Below, one piece after another: positions 12,481-24,801 of a stretch of 64,000 nucleotides of DNA. Numbering within the stretch: the first letter of the stretch is position 1; each line of letters starts with the position of its first letter. The DNA comes from Anniella stebbinsi (Eukaryota > Chordata > Lepidosauria > Squamata > Anniellidae), in NCBI GenBank assembly GCA_029215795.1, contig JARDYH010000017.1, positions 248,001 through 312,000 of the forward strand. Direction: 5' to 3'. The translations under genes and the position numbers were made by a program. The notes beneath the pieces were generated by a model, which searched no databases, was not told where the DNA came from, and was given only the letters and a program-made list of their open reading frames with translations.

Positions 12481-14694
12481 TCCCCTTCCCTCTATACTTC
12501 CCCTTCTTCCCCTAGACTTCCCCTAGACTTCCCTTCCCTCTATACTTCCCCTTCTTCCCCTAGACTTCCCCTAGACTTCCCCTTCCCTCTCTACTTCCCC
12601 TTCTTTCCCTAGACTTCCCCTTCTTCCCCTAGACTTCCCCTTCTTCCCCTAGACTTCCCCTTCTTCCCCTAGACTTCCCCTTCTTCCCCTAGACTTCCCC
12701 TTCCCTCTATACTTCCCCTTCTTCCCCTAGACTTCCCCTAGACTTCCCTTTCCCTCTATACTTCCCCTTCTTCCCCTAGACTTCCCCTAGACTTCCCCTT
12801 CCCTCTATACTTCCCCTTCTTCCCTAGACTTCCCCTTCCCTCTATACTTCCCCTTCTCCCCTAGACTTCCCCTAGACTTCCCCTTCCCTCTATACTTCCC
12901 CTTCGTCCCCTAGACTTCCACTTCCCTCTATACTTCCCCTTCTTCCCCTAGGCTTCCCCTAGACTTCCCCTTCTTCCCCTAGACTTCCCCTTTTTCCCCT
13001 AGACTTCCCCTTCCCTCTATACTTCCTCTTCTTCCCCTAGACTTCCCCTTCTTCCCCTAGACTTCCCCTTCGTCCCCTAGACTTCCCATAGACTTCCCCT
13101 TTCCTCTATACTAACCCTTCTTCCCCTAGACTTCCCCTTCCCTCTATACTTCCTCTTCTTCCCCTAGACTTCCCCTTCTTCCCCTAGACTTCCCCTTCGT
13201 CCCCTAGACTTCCACTAGACTTCCCCTTCCCTCTATACTTCCCCTTCTTCCCCTAGACTTCCCCTAGACTTCCCCTTCCCTCTATACTTCCCCTTCTTCC
13301 CCTAGACTTCCCCTAGACTTCCCCTTCCCTCTATACTTCCCCTTCTTCCCCTGTACTTCCCTTTTCCTCTATACTTCCCCTTCTCCCCTATACTTCCCCT
13401 AGACTTCCCCTTCCCTCTATACTTCCCCTTCTTCCCCTAGACTTTCCGTAGACTTCCCCTTCCCTCTATACCTTCCCTTCTTCCCCTTCTTCCCCTAGAC
13501 TTCCCCTTCTTCCCTTAGACTTCCCCTTTTTCCCCTAGACTTTCTCTTCCCTCTATACTTCCCTTTCTTCCCCTAGACTTCCCCTTCTTCCCCTAGACTT
13601 CCCCTTCTTCCCCTAGACTTCCCCTTCCCTCTATACTTCCCCTTCTTCCCCTAGACTTCCCCTAGACTTCCCTTCCCTCTATACTTCCCCTTCTTCCCCT
13701 AGACTTCCCCTAGACTTCCCCTTCCCTCTCTACTTCCCCTTCTTCCCCTAGACTTCCCCTAGACTTCCCCTTCCCTCTCTACTTCCCCTTCTTCCCCTAG
13801 ACTTCCCCTTCTTCCCCTAGTCTTCCCTTTCTTCCCCTAGACTTCCCCTTCCCTCTATACTTCCCCTTCTTCCATTAGACTTCCCCTTCCCTCTATACTT
13901 CCCCTGCTTCCCCTAGACTTCCCCTAGACTTCCCCTTCTTCCCCTAGACTTCCCCTAGACTTCCCCTTCCCTCTATACTTCCCCTTCTTCCCCTAGACTT
14001 CCCCTTCCCTCTATACTTCCCCTTCTTCCCCTAGACTTCCCCTTCTTCCCCTAGACTTCCTCTTCTTCCCCTAGACTTCCCCTTCCCTCTATACTTCCCC
14101 TTCTTCCCCTAGACTTCCCCTAGACTTCCCCTTCCCTCTCTACTTCCCCTTCTTCCCCTAGACTTCCCCTTCTTCCCCTAGACTTCCCCTTCTTCCCCTA
14201 GACTTTCCCTTCCCTCTATACTTCCCCTTCTTCCATTAGACTTCCCCTTCCCTCTATACTTCCCCTGCTTCCCCTAGACTTCCCCTAATCTTCCCCTTCT
14301 TCCCCTAGACTTCCCCTAGACTTCCCTTCCCTCTATACTTCCCCTTCTTCCCCTAGACTTCCCCTAGACTTCCCCTTCCCTCTCTACTTCCCCTTCTTCC
14401 CCTAGACTTCCCCTTCTTCCCCTAGACTTCCCCTTCTTCCCCTAGACTTCCCCTAGACTTCCCTTTCCCTCTATACTTCCCCTTCTTCCCCTAGACTTCC
14501 CCTAGACTTCCCCTTCCCTCTATACTTCCCCTTCTTCCCTTAGACTTCCCCTTCTTCCCCTAGACTTCCCCTTCGTCCCCTAGACTTCCCATAGACTTCC
14601 CCTTTCCTCTATACTAACCCTTCTTCCCCTAGACTTCCACTAGACTTCCCCTTCCCTCTATACTTCCCCTTCTTCCCCTAGACTTCCCCTAGAC
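12481..14694. repeat. Array block with two TACTAAC cassettes
   Basis: This is ordinary array sequence with TACTAAC junctions at 13111 and 14614 and C(ctct)-(BA)n cassettes. The part around 12.8-13.5 kb matches 14.8-15.4 kb at offset 2,000 (TTCCCTAGAC variant 12821/14821, junction 13111/15111). The offset then falls to about 1,921 because the first copy carries about 79 extra bp near 13135-13210. No gene or unique DNA is present. Confidence 0.8.
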
Positions 14695-15580
14695 TTCCCC
14701 TTCCCTCTATACTTCCCCTTCTTCCCCTAGACTTCCCCTAGACTTCCCTTTCCCTCTATACTTCCCCTTCTTCCCCTAGACTTCCCCTAGACTTCCCCTT
14801 CCCTCTATACTTCCCCTTCTTCCCTAGACTTCCCCTTCCCTCTATACTTCCCCTTCTCCCCTAGACTTCCCCTAGACTTCCCCTTCCCTCTATACTTCCC
14901 CTTCGTCCCCTAGACTTCCCCTTCCCTCTATACTTCCCCTTCTTCCCCTAGGCTTCCCCTAGACTTCCCCTTCTTCCCCTAGACTTCCCCTTTTTCCCCT
15001 AGACTTCCCCTTCCCTCTATACTTCCTCTTCTTCCCCTAGACTTCCCCTTCTTCCCCTAGATTTCTCCTTCGTCCCCTAGACTTCCCATAGACTTCCCCT
15101 TTCCTCTATACTAACCCTTCTTCCCCTAGACTTCCACTAGACTTCCCCTTCCCTCTATACTTCCCCTTCTTCCCCTAGACTTCCCCTAGACTTCCCCTTC
15201 CCTCTATACTTCCCCTTCTTCCCCTAGACTTCCCCTAGACTTCCCCTTCCCTCTATACTTCCCCTTCTTCCCCTGGACTTCCCCTTTCCTCTATACTTCC
15301 CCTTCTCCCCTAGACTTCCCCTAGACTTCCCCTTCCCTCTATACTTCCCCTTCTTCCCCTAGACTTTCCGTAGACTTCCCCTTCCCTCTATACCTTCCCT
15401 TCTTCCCCTTCTTCCCCTAGACTTCCCCTTCTTCCCTTAGACTTCCCCTTTTTCCCCTAGACTTTCTCTTCCCTCTATACTTCCCTTTCTTCCCCTAGAC
15501 TTCCCCTTCTTCCCCTAGACTTCCCCTTCTTCCCCTAGACTTCCCCTTCCCTCTATACTTCCCCTTCTTCCCCTAGACTT
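14695..15580. repeat. 886-bp segment repeated at 16935-17820 (offset 2,240), copy 1
   Basis: The TTCCCTAGAC length variant (14821/17061), the TACTAAC junction (15111/17351) and the TTTCCGTAG variant (15370/17610) all pair at +2,240. The match begins near 14695 and ends near 15580, where copy 1 has an extra A module and copy 2 has a BA. Copy 1 has a local TTTCTCC change near 15061. Confidence 0.88.
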
Positions 15581-16457
15581 CCCCTAGACTTCCCTTCCCT
15601 CTATACTTCCCCTTCTTCCCCTAGACTTCCCCTAGACTTCCCCTTCCCTCTCTACTTCCCCTTCTTCCCCTAGACTTCCCCTTGACTTCCCCTTCCCTCT
15701 CTACTTCCCCTTCTTCCCCTAGACTTTCCCTTCTTCCCCTAGACTTCCCTTTCTTCCCCTAGACTTCCCCTTCCCTCTATACTTCCCCTTCTTCCATTAG
15801 ACTACCCCTTCCCTCTATACTTCCCCTGCTTCCCCTAGACTTCCCCTAGACTTCCCCTTCTTCCCCTAGACTTCCCCTTCCCTCTATACTTCCCCTTCTT
15901 CCCCTAGACTTCCCCTTCCCTCTATACTTCCCCTTCTTCCCCTAGACTTCCCCTTCTTCCCCTAGACTTCCTCTTCTTCCCCTAGACTTCCCCTTCCCTC
16001 TATACTTCCCCTTCTTCCCCTAGACTTCCCCTAGACTTCCCCTTCCCTCTCTACTTCCCCTTCTTCCCCTAGACTTCCCCTTCTTCCCCTAGACTTCCCC
16101 TTCTTCCCCTAGACTTTCCCTTCCCTCTATACTTCCCCTTCTTCCATTAGACTTCCCCTTCCCTCTATACTTCCCCTGCTTCCCCTAGACTTCCCCTAAT
16201 CTTCCCCTTCTTCCCCTAGACTTCCCCTAGACTTCCCTTCCCTCTATACTTCCCCTTCTTCCCCTAGACTTCCCCTAGACTTCCCCTTCCCTCTCTACTT
16301 CCCCTTCTTCCCCTAGACTTCCCCTTCTTCCCCTAGACTTCCCCTTCTTCCCCTAGACTTTCCCTTCCCTCTATACTTCCCCTTCTTCCATTAGACTTCC
16401 CCTTCCCTCTATACTTCCCCTTCTTCCCCTAGACTTCCCCTTCTTCCCCTAGACTTC
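15581..16457. repeat. Array block with CCATTAG/CTAATC cassette
   Basis: This block contains CCATTAG-CTGC-CTAATC (CTAATC at 16198) between C(ctct)-(BA)3 runs. It pairs with 23.4-24.4 kb at offset about 7,880, then 7,891 after one 11-bp A module is gained in the later copy near 23755, and with the 61.3 kb region (CTAATC at 61294). No gene is seen. Confidence 0.8.
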
Positions 16458-16934
16458 CTCTTCTTCCCCTAGACTTCCCCTTCTTCCCCTAGACTTCCTC
16501 TTCTTCCCCTAAACTTCCCCTTCCCTCTATACTTCTCCTTCTTCCCCTAGACTTCCCCTTCTTCCCTTAGACTTCCCCTTCTTCCCCTAGACTTGCACTT
16601 CTTCCCCTAGACTTCCCGTAGACTTCCCCTTGCCTCTATACTTCCCCTTCTTCCCCTAGACTTTCTCTTCCCTCTATACTTCCCCTTCTTCCCCTAGACT
16701 TCCCCTTCTTCCCCTAGACTTCCCCTTCCCTCTATACTTCCCTTTCTTCCCCTAGACTTCCCCTAGACTTCCCTTCCCTCTATACTTCCCCTTCTTCCCC
16801 TAGACTTCCCCTAGACTTCCCCTTCCCTCTCTACTTCCCCTTCTTCCCCTAGACTTCCCCTTCTTCCCCTAGACTTCCCCTTCTTCCCCTAGACTTCCCC
16901 TTCTTCCCCTAGACTTCCCCTTCTTCCCCTAGAC

Positions 16935-17820
16935 TTCCCCTTCCCTCTATACTTCCCCTTCTTCCCCTAGACTTCCCCTAGACTTCCCTTTCCCTCTATA
17001 CTTCCCCTTCTTCCCCTAGACTTCCCCTAGACTTCCCCTTCCCTCTATACTTCCCCTTCTTCCCTAGACTTCCCCTTCCCTCTATACTTCCCCTTCTCCC
17101 CTAGACTTCCCCTAGACTTCCCCTTCCCTCTATACTTCCCCTTCGTCCCCTAGACTTCCCCTTCCCTCTATACTTCCCCTTCTTCCCCTAGACTTCCCCT
17201 AGACTTCCCCTTCTTCCCCTAGACTTCCCCTTTTTCCCCTAGACTTCCCCTTCCCTCTATACTTCCTCTTCTTCCCCTAGACTTCCCCTTCTTCCCCTAG
17301 ACTTCCCCTTCGTCCCCTAGACTTCCCATAGACTTCCCCTTTCCTCTATACTAACCCTTCTTCCCCTAGACTTCCACTAGACTTCCCCTTCCCTCTATAC
17401 TTCCCCTTCTTCCCCTAGACTTCCCCTAGACTTCCCCTTCCCTCTATACTTCCCCTTCTTCCCCTAGACTTCCCCTAGACTTCCCCTTCCCTCTATACTT
17501 CCCCTTCTTCCCCTGGACTTCCCCTTTCCTCTATACTTCCCCTTCTCCCCTAGACTTCCCCTAGACTTCCCCTTCCCTCTATACTTCCCCTTCTTCCCCT
17601 AGACTTTCCGTAGACTTCCCCTTCCCTCTATACCTTCCCTTCTTCCCCTTCTTCCCCTAGACTTCCCCTTCTTCCCTTAGACTTCCCCTTTTTCCCCTAG
17701 ACTTTCTCTTCCCTCTATACTTCCCTTTCTTCCCCTAGACTTCCCCTTCTTCCCCTAGACTTCCCCTTCTTCCCCTATACTTCCCCTTCCCTCTATACTT
17801 CCCCTTCTTCCCCTAGACTT
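16935..17820. repeat. 886-bp segment, copy 2 (of 14695-15580)
   Basis: This matches 14695-15580 at offset 2,240. It ends at 17820, exactly where the 1,109-bp tandem duplication begins, so two rearrangements share a junction here. Confidence 0.86.
17323..17382. repeat. TACTAAC cassette (representative of 19)
   Basis: The order is an A variant TTCCCATAGAC (17323-17333), C variant TTCCCCTTTCCTCTATAC (17334-17351), a BA variant starting TAACCC (17352-17371) and an A variant TTCCACTAGAC (17372-17382). The junction reads TACTAACCC. I found this junction 19 times, with the last C of module C at 39, 4286, 6401, 13111, 14614, 15111, 17351, 20473, 22991, 25695, 28817, 32355, 35058, 38582, 39802, 43456, 57520, 59514 and 62436. 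It is the best long-range marker in the array. Its spacings (for example 3,122 bp twice and about 2,703 bp twice) reveal the larger duplications. Confidence 0.93.
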
Positions 17821-18929
17821 CCCCTTCTTCCCCTAGACTTCCCCTTCTTCCCCTAGACGTCCCCTTCTTCCCTTAGACTTCCCCTTCTTCCCCTAGACTT
17901 CCCCTTCTTCCCCTAGACTTCCCCTAGACTTCCCCTTGCCTCTATACTTCCCCTTCTTCCCCTAGACTTTCTCTTCCCTCTATACTTCCCCTCCTTCCCC
18001 TAGACTTCCCCTTCTTCCCCTAGACTTCCCCTTCTTCCCCTATACTTCCCCTTCCCTCTATACTTCCCCTTCTTCCCCTAGACTTCCACTTCCCTCTATA
18101 CATCCCCTTCTTCCCCTAGACTGCCCCTTCTTCCCCTAGACTTCCTCTTCTTCCCCTAGACTTCCCCTTCCCTCTATACTTCCCCTTCTTCCCCTAGACT
18201 TCCCCTTCTTCCCTTAGACTTCCCCTTCTTCCCCTAGCCTTTCTCTTCCCTCTATACTTCCCCTTCTTCCCCTAGACTTCCCCTTCTTCCCCTAGACTTC
18301 CCCTTCTTCCCCTAGACTTCCCCTTCCCTCTATACTTCCCCTTCTTCCCCTAGACTTCCCCTAGACTTCCCTTCCCTCTATACTTCCCCTTCTTCCCCTA
18401 GACTTCCCCTTCCCTCTATACTTCCCCTTCTTCCCCTAGACTTCCCCTTCCCTCTATACTTCCCCTTCTTCCCCTAGACTTCCCCTAGACTTCCCTTCCC
18501 TCTATACTTCCCCTTCTTCCCCTAGACTTCCCCTTCCCTCTATACTTCTCCTTCTTCCCCTAGACTTCCCCTTCTTCCCTTAGACTTCCCCTTCTTCCCC
18601 TAGACTTCCACTTCTTCCCCTAGACTTCCCGTAGACTTCCCCTTGCCTCTATACTTCCCCTTCTTCCCCTAGACTTTCTCTTCCCTCTATACTTCCCCTT
18701 CTTCCCCTAGACTTCCCCTTCTTCCCCTAGACTTCCCCTTCCCTCTATACTTCCCCTTCTTCCCCTAGACTTCCCCTAGACTTCCCTTCCCTCTATACTT
18801 CCCCTTCTTCCCCTAGACTTCCCCTAGACTTCCCCTTCCCTCTCTACTTCCCCTTCTTCCCCTAGACTTCCCCTTCTTCCCCTAGACTTCCCCTTCTTCC
18901 CCTAGACTTCCCCTTCTTCCCCTAGACTT
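17821..18929. repeat. 1,109-bp tandem duplication, copy 1
   Basis: Markers pair at +1,109: ACGTCC (17859/18968), ACATCC (18102/19211) and AGCCTTT (18237/19346). The block has CTCCTTCCCC near 17990 and ACTGCCCC at about 18121, which copy 2 lacks. The same pair recurs 8,344 bp downstream (AGCCTTT 26581/27690), so this duplication predates the 8.3-kb one. Confidence 0.9.
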
Positions 18930-20640
18930 CCCCTTCTTCCCCAAGACTTCCCCTTCTTCCCCTAGACGTCCCCTTCTTCCCTTAGACTTCCCCTTCTTCC
19001 CCTAGACTTCCCCTTCTTCCCCTAGACTTCCCCTAGACTTCCCCTTGCCTCTATACTTCCCCTTCTTCCCCTAGACTTTCTCTTCCCTCTATACTTCCCC
19101 TTCTTCCCCTAGACTTCCCCTTCTTCCCCTAGACTTCCCCTTCTTCCCCTATACTTCCCCTTCCCTCTATACTTCCCCTTCTTCCCCTAGACTTCCACTT
19201 CCCTCTATACATCCCCTTCTTCCCCTAGACTTCCCCTTCTTCCCCTAGACTTCCTCTTCTTCCCCTAGACTTCCCCTTCCCTCTATACTTCCCCTTCTTC
19301 CCCTAGACTTCCCCTTCTTCCCTTAGACTTCCCCTTCTTCCCCTAGCCTTTCTCTTCCCTCTATACTTCCCCTTCTTCCCCTAGACTTCCCCTTCTTCCC
19401 CTAGACTTCCCCTTCTTCCCCTAGACTTCCCCTTCCCTCTATACTTCCCCTTCTTCCCCTAGACTTCCCCTAGACTTCCCTTCCCTCTATACTTCCCCTT
19501 CTTCCCCTAGACTTCCCCTTCCCTCTATACTTCCCCTTCTTCCCCTAGACTTCCCCTTCCCTCTATACTTCCCCTTCTTCCCCTAGACTTCCCCTAGACT
19601 TCCCTTCCCTCTATACTTCCCCTTCTTCCCCTAGACTTCCCCTTCCCTCTATACTTCTCCTTCTTCCCCTAGACTTCCCCTTCTTCCCTTAGACTTCCCC
19701 TTCTTCCCCTAGACTTCCACTTCTTCCCCTAGACTTCCCGTAGACTTCCCCTTGCCTCTATACTTCCCCTTCTTCCCCTAGACTTTCTCTTCCCTCTATA
19801 CTTCCCCTTCTTCCCCTAGACTTCCCCTTCTTCCCCTAGACTTCCCCTTCCCTCTATACTTCCCCTTCTTCCCCTAGACTTCCCCTAGACTTCCCTTCCC
19901 TCTATACTTCCCCTTCTTCCCCTAGACTTCCCCTAGACTTCCCCTTCCCTCTCTACTTCCCCTTCTTCCCCTAGACTTCCCCTTCTTCCCCTAGACTTCC
20001 CCTTCTTCCCCTAGACTTCCCCTTCTTCCCCTAGACTTCCCCTTCTTCCCCTAGACTTCCCCTTCCCTCTATACTTCCCCTTCTTCCCCTAGACTTCCCC
20101 TAGACTTCCCTTTCCCTCTATACTTCCCCTTCTTCCCCTAGACTTCCCCTAGACTTCCCCTTCCCTCTATACTTCCCCTTCTTCCCTAGACTTCCCCTTC
20201 CCTCTATACTTCCCCTTCTCCCCTAGACTTCCCCTAGACTTCCCCTTCCCTCTATACTTCCCCTTCGTCCCCTAGACTTCCCCTTCCCTCTATACTTCCC
20301 CTTCTTCCCCTAGACTTCCCCTAGACTTCCCCTTCTTCCCCTAGACTTCCCCTTTTTCCCCTAGACTTCCCCTTCCCTCTATACTTCCTCTTCTTCCCCT
20401 AGACTTCCCCTTCTTCCCCTAGACTTCCCCTTCGTCCCCTAGACTTCCCATAAACTTCCCCTTTCCTCTATACTAACCCTTCTTCCCCTAGACTTCCACT
20501 AGACTTCCCCATCCCTCTATACTTCCCCTTCTACCCCTAGACTTCCCCTAGACTTCCCCTTCCCTCTATACTTCCCCTTCTTCCCCTAGACTTCCCCTAG
20601 ACTTCCCCTTCCCTCTATACTTCCCCTTCTTCCCCTAGAC
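18122..20640. repeat. 2,519-bp tandem duplication, copy 1
   Basis: AGCCTTT (18237/20756 and 19346/21865), ACGTCC (18968/21487) and ACATCC (19211/21730) pair at +2,519. The CCCATAAAC (20450/22968) and TACTAAC (20473/22991) markers pair at +2,518 after a one-base loss near 22198. The unit overlaps the 1,109-bp duplication, which gives a nested structure. Confidence 0.9.
18930..20038. repeat. 1,109-bp tandem duplication, copy 2
   Basis: This is adjacent to copy 1. It begins with a TTCCCCAAGAC variant near 18950 that copy 1 lacks and keeps the ACGTCC, ACATCC, AGCCTTT, TTCTCC and CCCGTAG marker order. Confidence 0.9.
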
Positions 20641-23158
20641 TTCCCCTTCTTCCCCTAGACTTCCTCTTCTTCCCCTAGACTTCCCCTTCCCTCTATACTT
20701 CCCCTTCTTCCCCTAGACTTCCCCTTCTTCAATTAGACTTCCCCTTCTTCCCCTAGCCTTTCTCTTCCCTCTATACTTCCCCTTCTTCCCCTAGACTTCC
20801 CCTTCTTCCCCTAGACTTCCCCTTCTTCCCCTAGACTTCCCCTTCCCTCTATACTTCCCCTTCTTCCCCTAGACTTCCCCTAGACTTCCCTTCCCTCTAT
20901 ACTTCCCCTTCTTCCCCTAGACTTCCCCTTCCCTCTATACTTCCCCTTCTTCCCGTAGACTTCCCCTTCCCTCTATACTTCCCCTTCTTCCCCTAGACTT
21001 CCCCTAGACTTCCCTTCCCTCTATACTTCCCCTTCTTCCCCTAGACTTCCCCTTCCCTCTATACTTCTCCTTCTTCCCCTAGACTTCCCCTTCTTCCCTT
21101 AGACTTCCCCTTCTTCCCCTAGACTTCCACTTCTTCCCCTAGACTTCCCGTAGACTTCCCCTTGCCTCTATACTTCCCCTTCTTCCCCTAGACTTTCTCT
21201 TCCCTCTATACTTCCCCTTCTTCCCCTAGACTTCCCCTTCTTCCCCTAGACTTCCCCTTCCCTCTATACTTCCCCTTCTTCCCCTAGACTTCCCCTAGAC
21301 TTCCCTTCCCTCTATACTTCCCCTTCTTCCCCTAGACTTCCCCTAGACTTCCCCTTCCCTCTCTACTTCCCCTTCTTCCCCTAGACTTCCCCTTCTTCCC
21401 CTAGACTTCCCCTTCTTCCCCTAGACTTCCCCTTCTTCCCCTAGACTTCCCCTTCTTCCCCTAGACTTCCCCTTCTTCCCCTAGACGTCCCCTTCTTCCC
21501 TTAGACTTCCCCTTCTTCCCCTAGACTTCCCCTTCTTCCCCTAGACTTCCCCTAGACTTCCCCTTGCCTCTATACTTCCCCTTCTTCCCCTAGACTTTCT
21601 CTTCCCTCTATACTTCCCCTTCTTCCCCTAGACTTCCCCTTCTTCCCCTAGACTTCCCCTTCTTCCCCTATACTTCCCCTTCCCTCTATACTTCCCCTTC
21701 TTCCCCTAGACTTCCACTTCCCTCTATACATCCCCTTCTTCCCCTAGACTTCCCCTTCTTCCCCTAGACTTCCTCTTCTTCCCCTAGACTTCCCCTTCCC
21801 TCTATACTTCCCCTTCTTCCCCTAGACTTCCCCTTCTTCCCTTAGACTTCCCCTTCTTCCCCTAGCCTTTCTCTTCCCTCTATACTTCCCCTTCTTCCCC
21901 TAGACTTCCCCTTCTTCCCCTAGACTTCCCCTTCTTCCCCTAGACTTCCCCTTCCCTCTATACTTCCCCTTCTTCCCCTAGACTTCCCCTAGACTTCCCT
22001 TCCCTCTATACTTCCCCTTCTTCCCCTAGACTTCCCCTTCCCTCTATACTTCCCCTTCTTCCCCTAGACTTCCCCTTCCCTCTATACTTCCCCTTCTTCC
22101 CCTAGACTTCCCCTAGACTTCCCTTCCCTCTATACTTCCCCTTCTTCCCCTAGACTTCCCCTTCCCTCTATACTTCTCCTTCTTCCCCTAGACTTCCATT
22201 CTTCCCTTAGACTTCCCCTTCTTCCCCTAGACTTCCACTTCTTCCCCTAGACTTCCCGTAGACTTCCCCTTGCCTCTATACTTCCCCTTCTTCCCCTAGA
22301 CTTTCTCTTCCCTCTATACTTCCCCTTCTTCCCCTAGACTTCCCCTTCTTCCCCTAGACTTCCCCTTCCCTCTATACTTCCCCTTCTTCACCTAGACTTC
22401 CCCTAGACTTCCCTTCCCTCTATACTTCCCCTTCTTCCCCTAGACTTCCCCTAGACTTCCCCTTCCCTCTCTACTTCCCCTTCTTCCCCTAGACTTCCCC
22501 TTCTTCCCCTAGACTTCCCCTTCTTCCCCTAGACTTCCCCTTCTTCCCCTAGACTTCCCCTTCTTCCCCTAGACTTCCCCTTCCCTCTATACTTCCCCTT
22601 CTTCCCCTAGACTTCCCCTAGACTTCCCTTTCCCTCTATACTTCCCCTTCTTCCCCTAGACTTCCCCTAGACTTCCCCTTCCCTCTATACTTCCCCTTCT
22701 TCCCTAGACTTCCCCTTCCCTCTATACTTCCCCTTCTCCCCTAGACTTCCCCTAGACTTCCCCTTCCCTCTATACTTCCCCTTCGTCCCCTAGACTTCCC
22801 CTTCCCTCTATACTTCCCCTTCTTCCCCTAGACTTCCCCTAGACTTCCCCTTCTTCCCCTAGACTTCCCCTTTTTCCCCTAGACTTCCCCTTCCCTCTAT
22901 ACTTCCTCTTCTTCCCCTAGACTTCCCCTTCTTCCCCTAGACTTCCCCTTCGTCCCCTAGACTTCCCATAAACTTCCCCTTTCCTCTATACTAACCCTTC
23001 TTCCCCTAGACTTCCACTAGACTTCCCCTTCCCTCTATACTTCCCCTTCTTCCCCTAGACTTCCCCTAGACTTCCCCTTCCCTCTATACTTCCCCTTCTT
23101 CCCCTAGACTTCCCCTAGACTTCCCCTTCCCTCTATACTTCCCCTTCTTCCCCTGGAC
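20641..23158. repeat. 2,519-bp tandem duplication, copy 2
   Basis: This directly follows copy 1 and has the same marker order. Local differences include TTCAATTAG at 20731, CCCGTAG at 20955 and a shortened TTCCATTCTTCCC near 22198. The first two of these are also in the 8,344-bp partner, so they predate that duplication; the third is not. Confidence 0.9.
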
Positions 23159-24801
23159 TTCCCCTTTCCTCTATACTTCCCCTTCTCCCCTTGACTTCCC
23201 CTAGACTTCCCCTTCCCTCTATACTTCCCCTTCTTCCCCTAGACTTTCCGTAGACTTCCCCTTCCCTCTATACCTTCCCTTCTTCCCCTTCTTCCCCTAG
23301 ACTTCCCCTTCTTCCCTTAGACTTCCCCTTTTTCCCCTAGACTTTCTCTTCCCTCTATACTTCCCTTTCTTCCCCTAGACTTCCCCTTCTTCCCCTAGAC
23401 TTCCCCTTCTTCCCCTAGACTTCCCCTTCCCTCTATACTTCCCCTTCTTCCCCTAGACTTCCCCTAGACTTCCCTTCCCTCTATACTTCCCCTTCTTCCC
23501 CTAGACTTCCCCTAGACTTCCCCTTCCCTCTCTACTTCCCCTTCTTCCCCTAGACTTCCCCTAGACTTCCCCTTCCCTCTCTACTTCCCCTTCTTCCCCT
23601 AGACTTCACCTTCTTCCCCTAGACTTCCCTTTCTTCCCCTAGACTTCCCCTTCCCTCTATACTTCCCCTTCTTCCATTAGACTTCCCCTTCCCTCTATAC
23701 TTCCCCTGCTTCCCCTAGACTTCCCCTAGACTTCCCCTTCTTCCCCTAGACTTCCCCTAGACTTCCCCTTCCCTCTATACTTCCCCTTCTTCCCCTAGAC
23801 TTCCCCTTCCCTCTATACTTCCCCTTCTTCCCCTAGACTTCCCCTTCTTCCCCTAGACTTCCTCTTCTTCCCCTAGACTTCCCCTTCCCTCTATACTTCC
23901 CCTTCTTCCCCTAGACTTCCCCTAGACTTCCCCTTCCCTCTCTACTTCCCCTTCTTCCCCTAGACTTCCCCTTCTTCCCCTAGACTTCCCCTTCTTCCCC
24001 TAGACTTTCCCTTCCCTCTATACTTCCCCTTCTTCCATTAGACTTCCCCTTCCCTCTATACTTCCCCTGCTTCCCCTAGACTTCCCCTAATCTTCCCCTT
24101 CTTCCCCTAGACTTCTCCTAGACTTCCCTTCCCTCTATACTTCCCCTTCTTCCCCTAGACTTCCCCTAGACTTCCCCTTCCCTCTCTACTTCCCCTTCTT
24201 CCCCTAGACTTCCCCTTCTTCCCCTAGACTTCCCCTTCTTCCCCTAGACTTTCCCTTCCCTCTATACTTCCCCTCTTCCATTAGACTTCCCCTTCCCTCT
24301 ATACTTCCCCTTCTTCCCCTAGACTTCCCCTTCTTCCCCTAGACTTCCTCTTCTTCCCCTAGACTTCCCCTTCTTCCCCTATACTTCCCCTTCCCTCTAT
24401 ACTTCCCCTTCTTCCCCTAGACTTCCCCTTCCCTCTATACATCCCCTTCTTCCCCTAGACTTCCCCTTCTTCCCCTAGACTTCCTCTTCTTCCCCTAGAC
24501 TTCCCCTTCCCTCTATACTTCCCCTTCTTCCCCTAGACTTCCCCTTCTTCCCTTAGACTTCCCCTTCTTCCCCTAGCCTTTCTCTTCCCTCTATACTTCC
24601 CCTTCTTCCCCTAGACTTCCCCTTCTTCCCCTAGACTTCCCCTTCTTCCCCTAGACTTCCCCTTCCCTCTATACTTCCCCTTCTTCCCCTAGACTTCCCC
24701 TAGACTTCCCTTCCCTCTATACTTCCCCTTCTTCCCCTAGACTTCCCCTTCCCTCTATACTTCCCCTTCTTCCCCTAGACTTCCCCTTCCCTCTATACAT
24801 C
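23159..24801. repeat. Array block between the two 6.3-kb copies
   Basis: This block contains a TTTCCGTAG cassette, C(ctct) cassettes and two CCATTAG/CTGC cassettes, one with CTAATC at 24089. It pairs with 15.4-16.4 kb (offset about 7,880-7,891) and with 32.5-34 kb (offset 9,364, then 9,345 after loss of one BA). A one-base deletion gives TTCCCCTCTTCC near 24270. No gene is seen. Confidence 0.82.

Larger units (their letters stand above)
16458..22796. repeat. About 6.3-kb segment repeated 8,344 bp downstream, copy 1
   Basis: Paired markers at +8,344 are ACTTGCAC (16591/24935), CCCATAG (17328/25672), ACATCC (18102/26446 and 19211/27555), CCCATAAAC (20450/28794), CCCCATCCC (20511/28855), TTCAATTAG (20731/29075) and CCCGTAG (20955/29299). 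After a run of BA words that has six copies here (21367-21486) and five in the partner (29711-29810), the offset becomes 8,324, then 8,325 after a one-base change near 22198. Homology ends where 31145 has CTGC in place of CTTC. Confidence 0.92.

Noticed and set aside
17349..17360. CTAACCC resembling a vertebrate-type telomere repeat
   Set aside because: It occurs once per cassette, 19 times in 64 kb and never in tandem. It is a two-base variant of the TTCCCCTTC module, not telomeric DNA.
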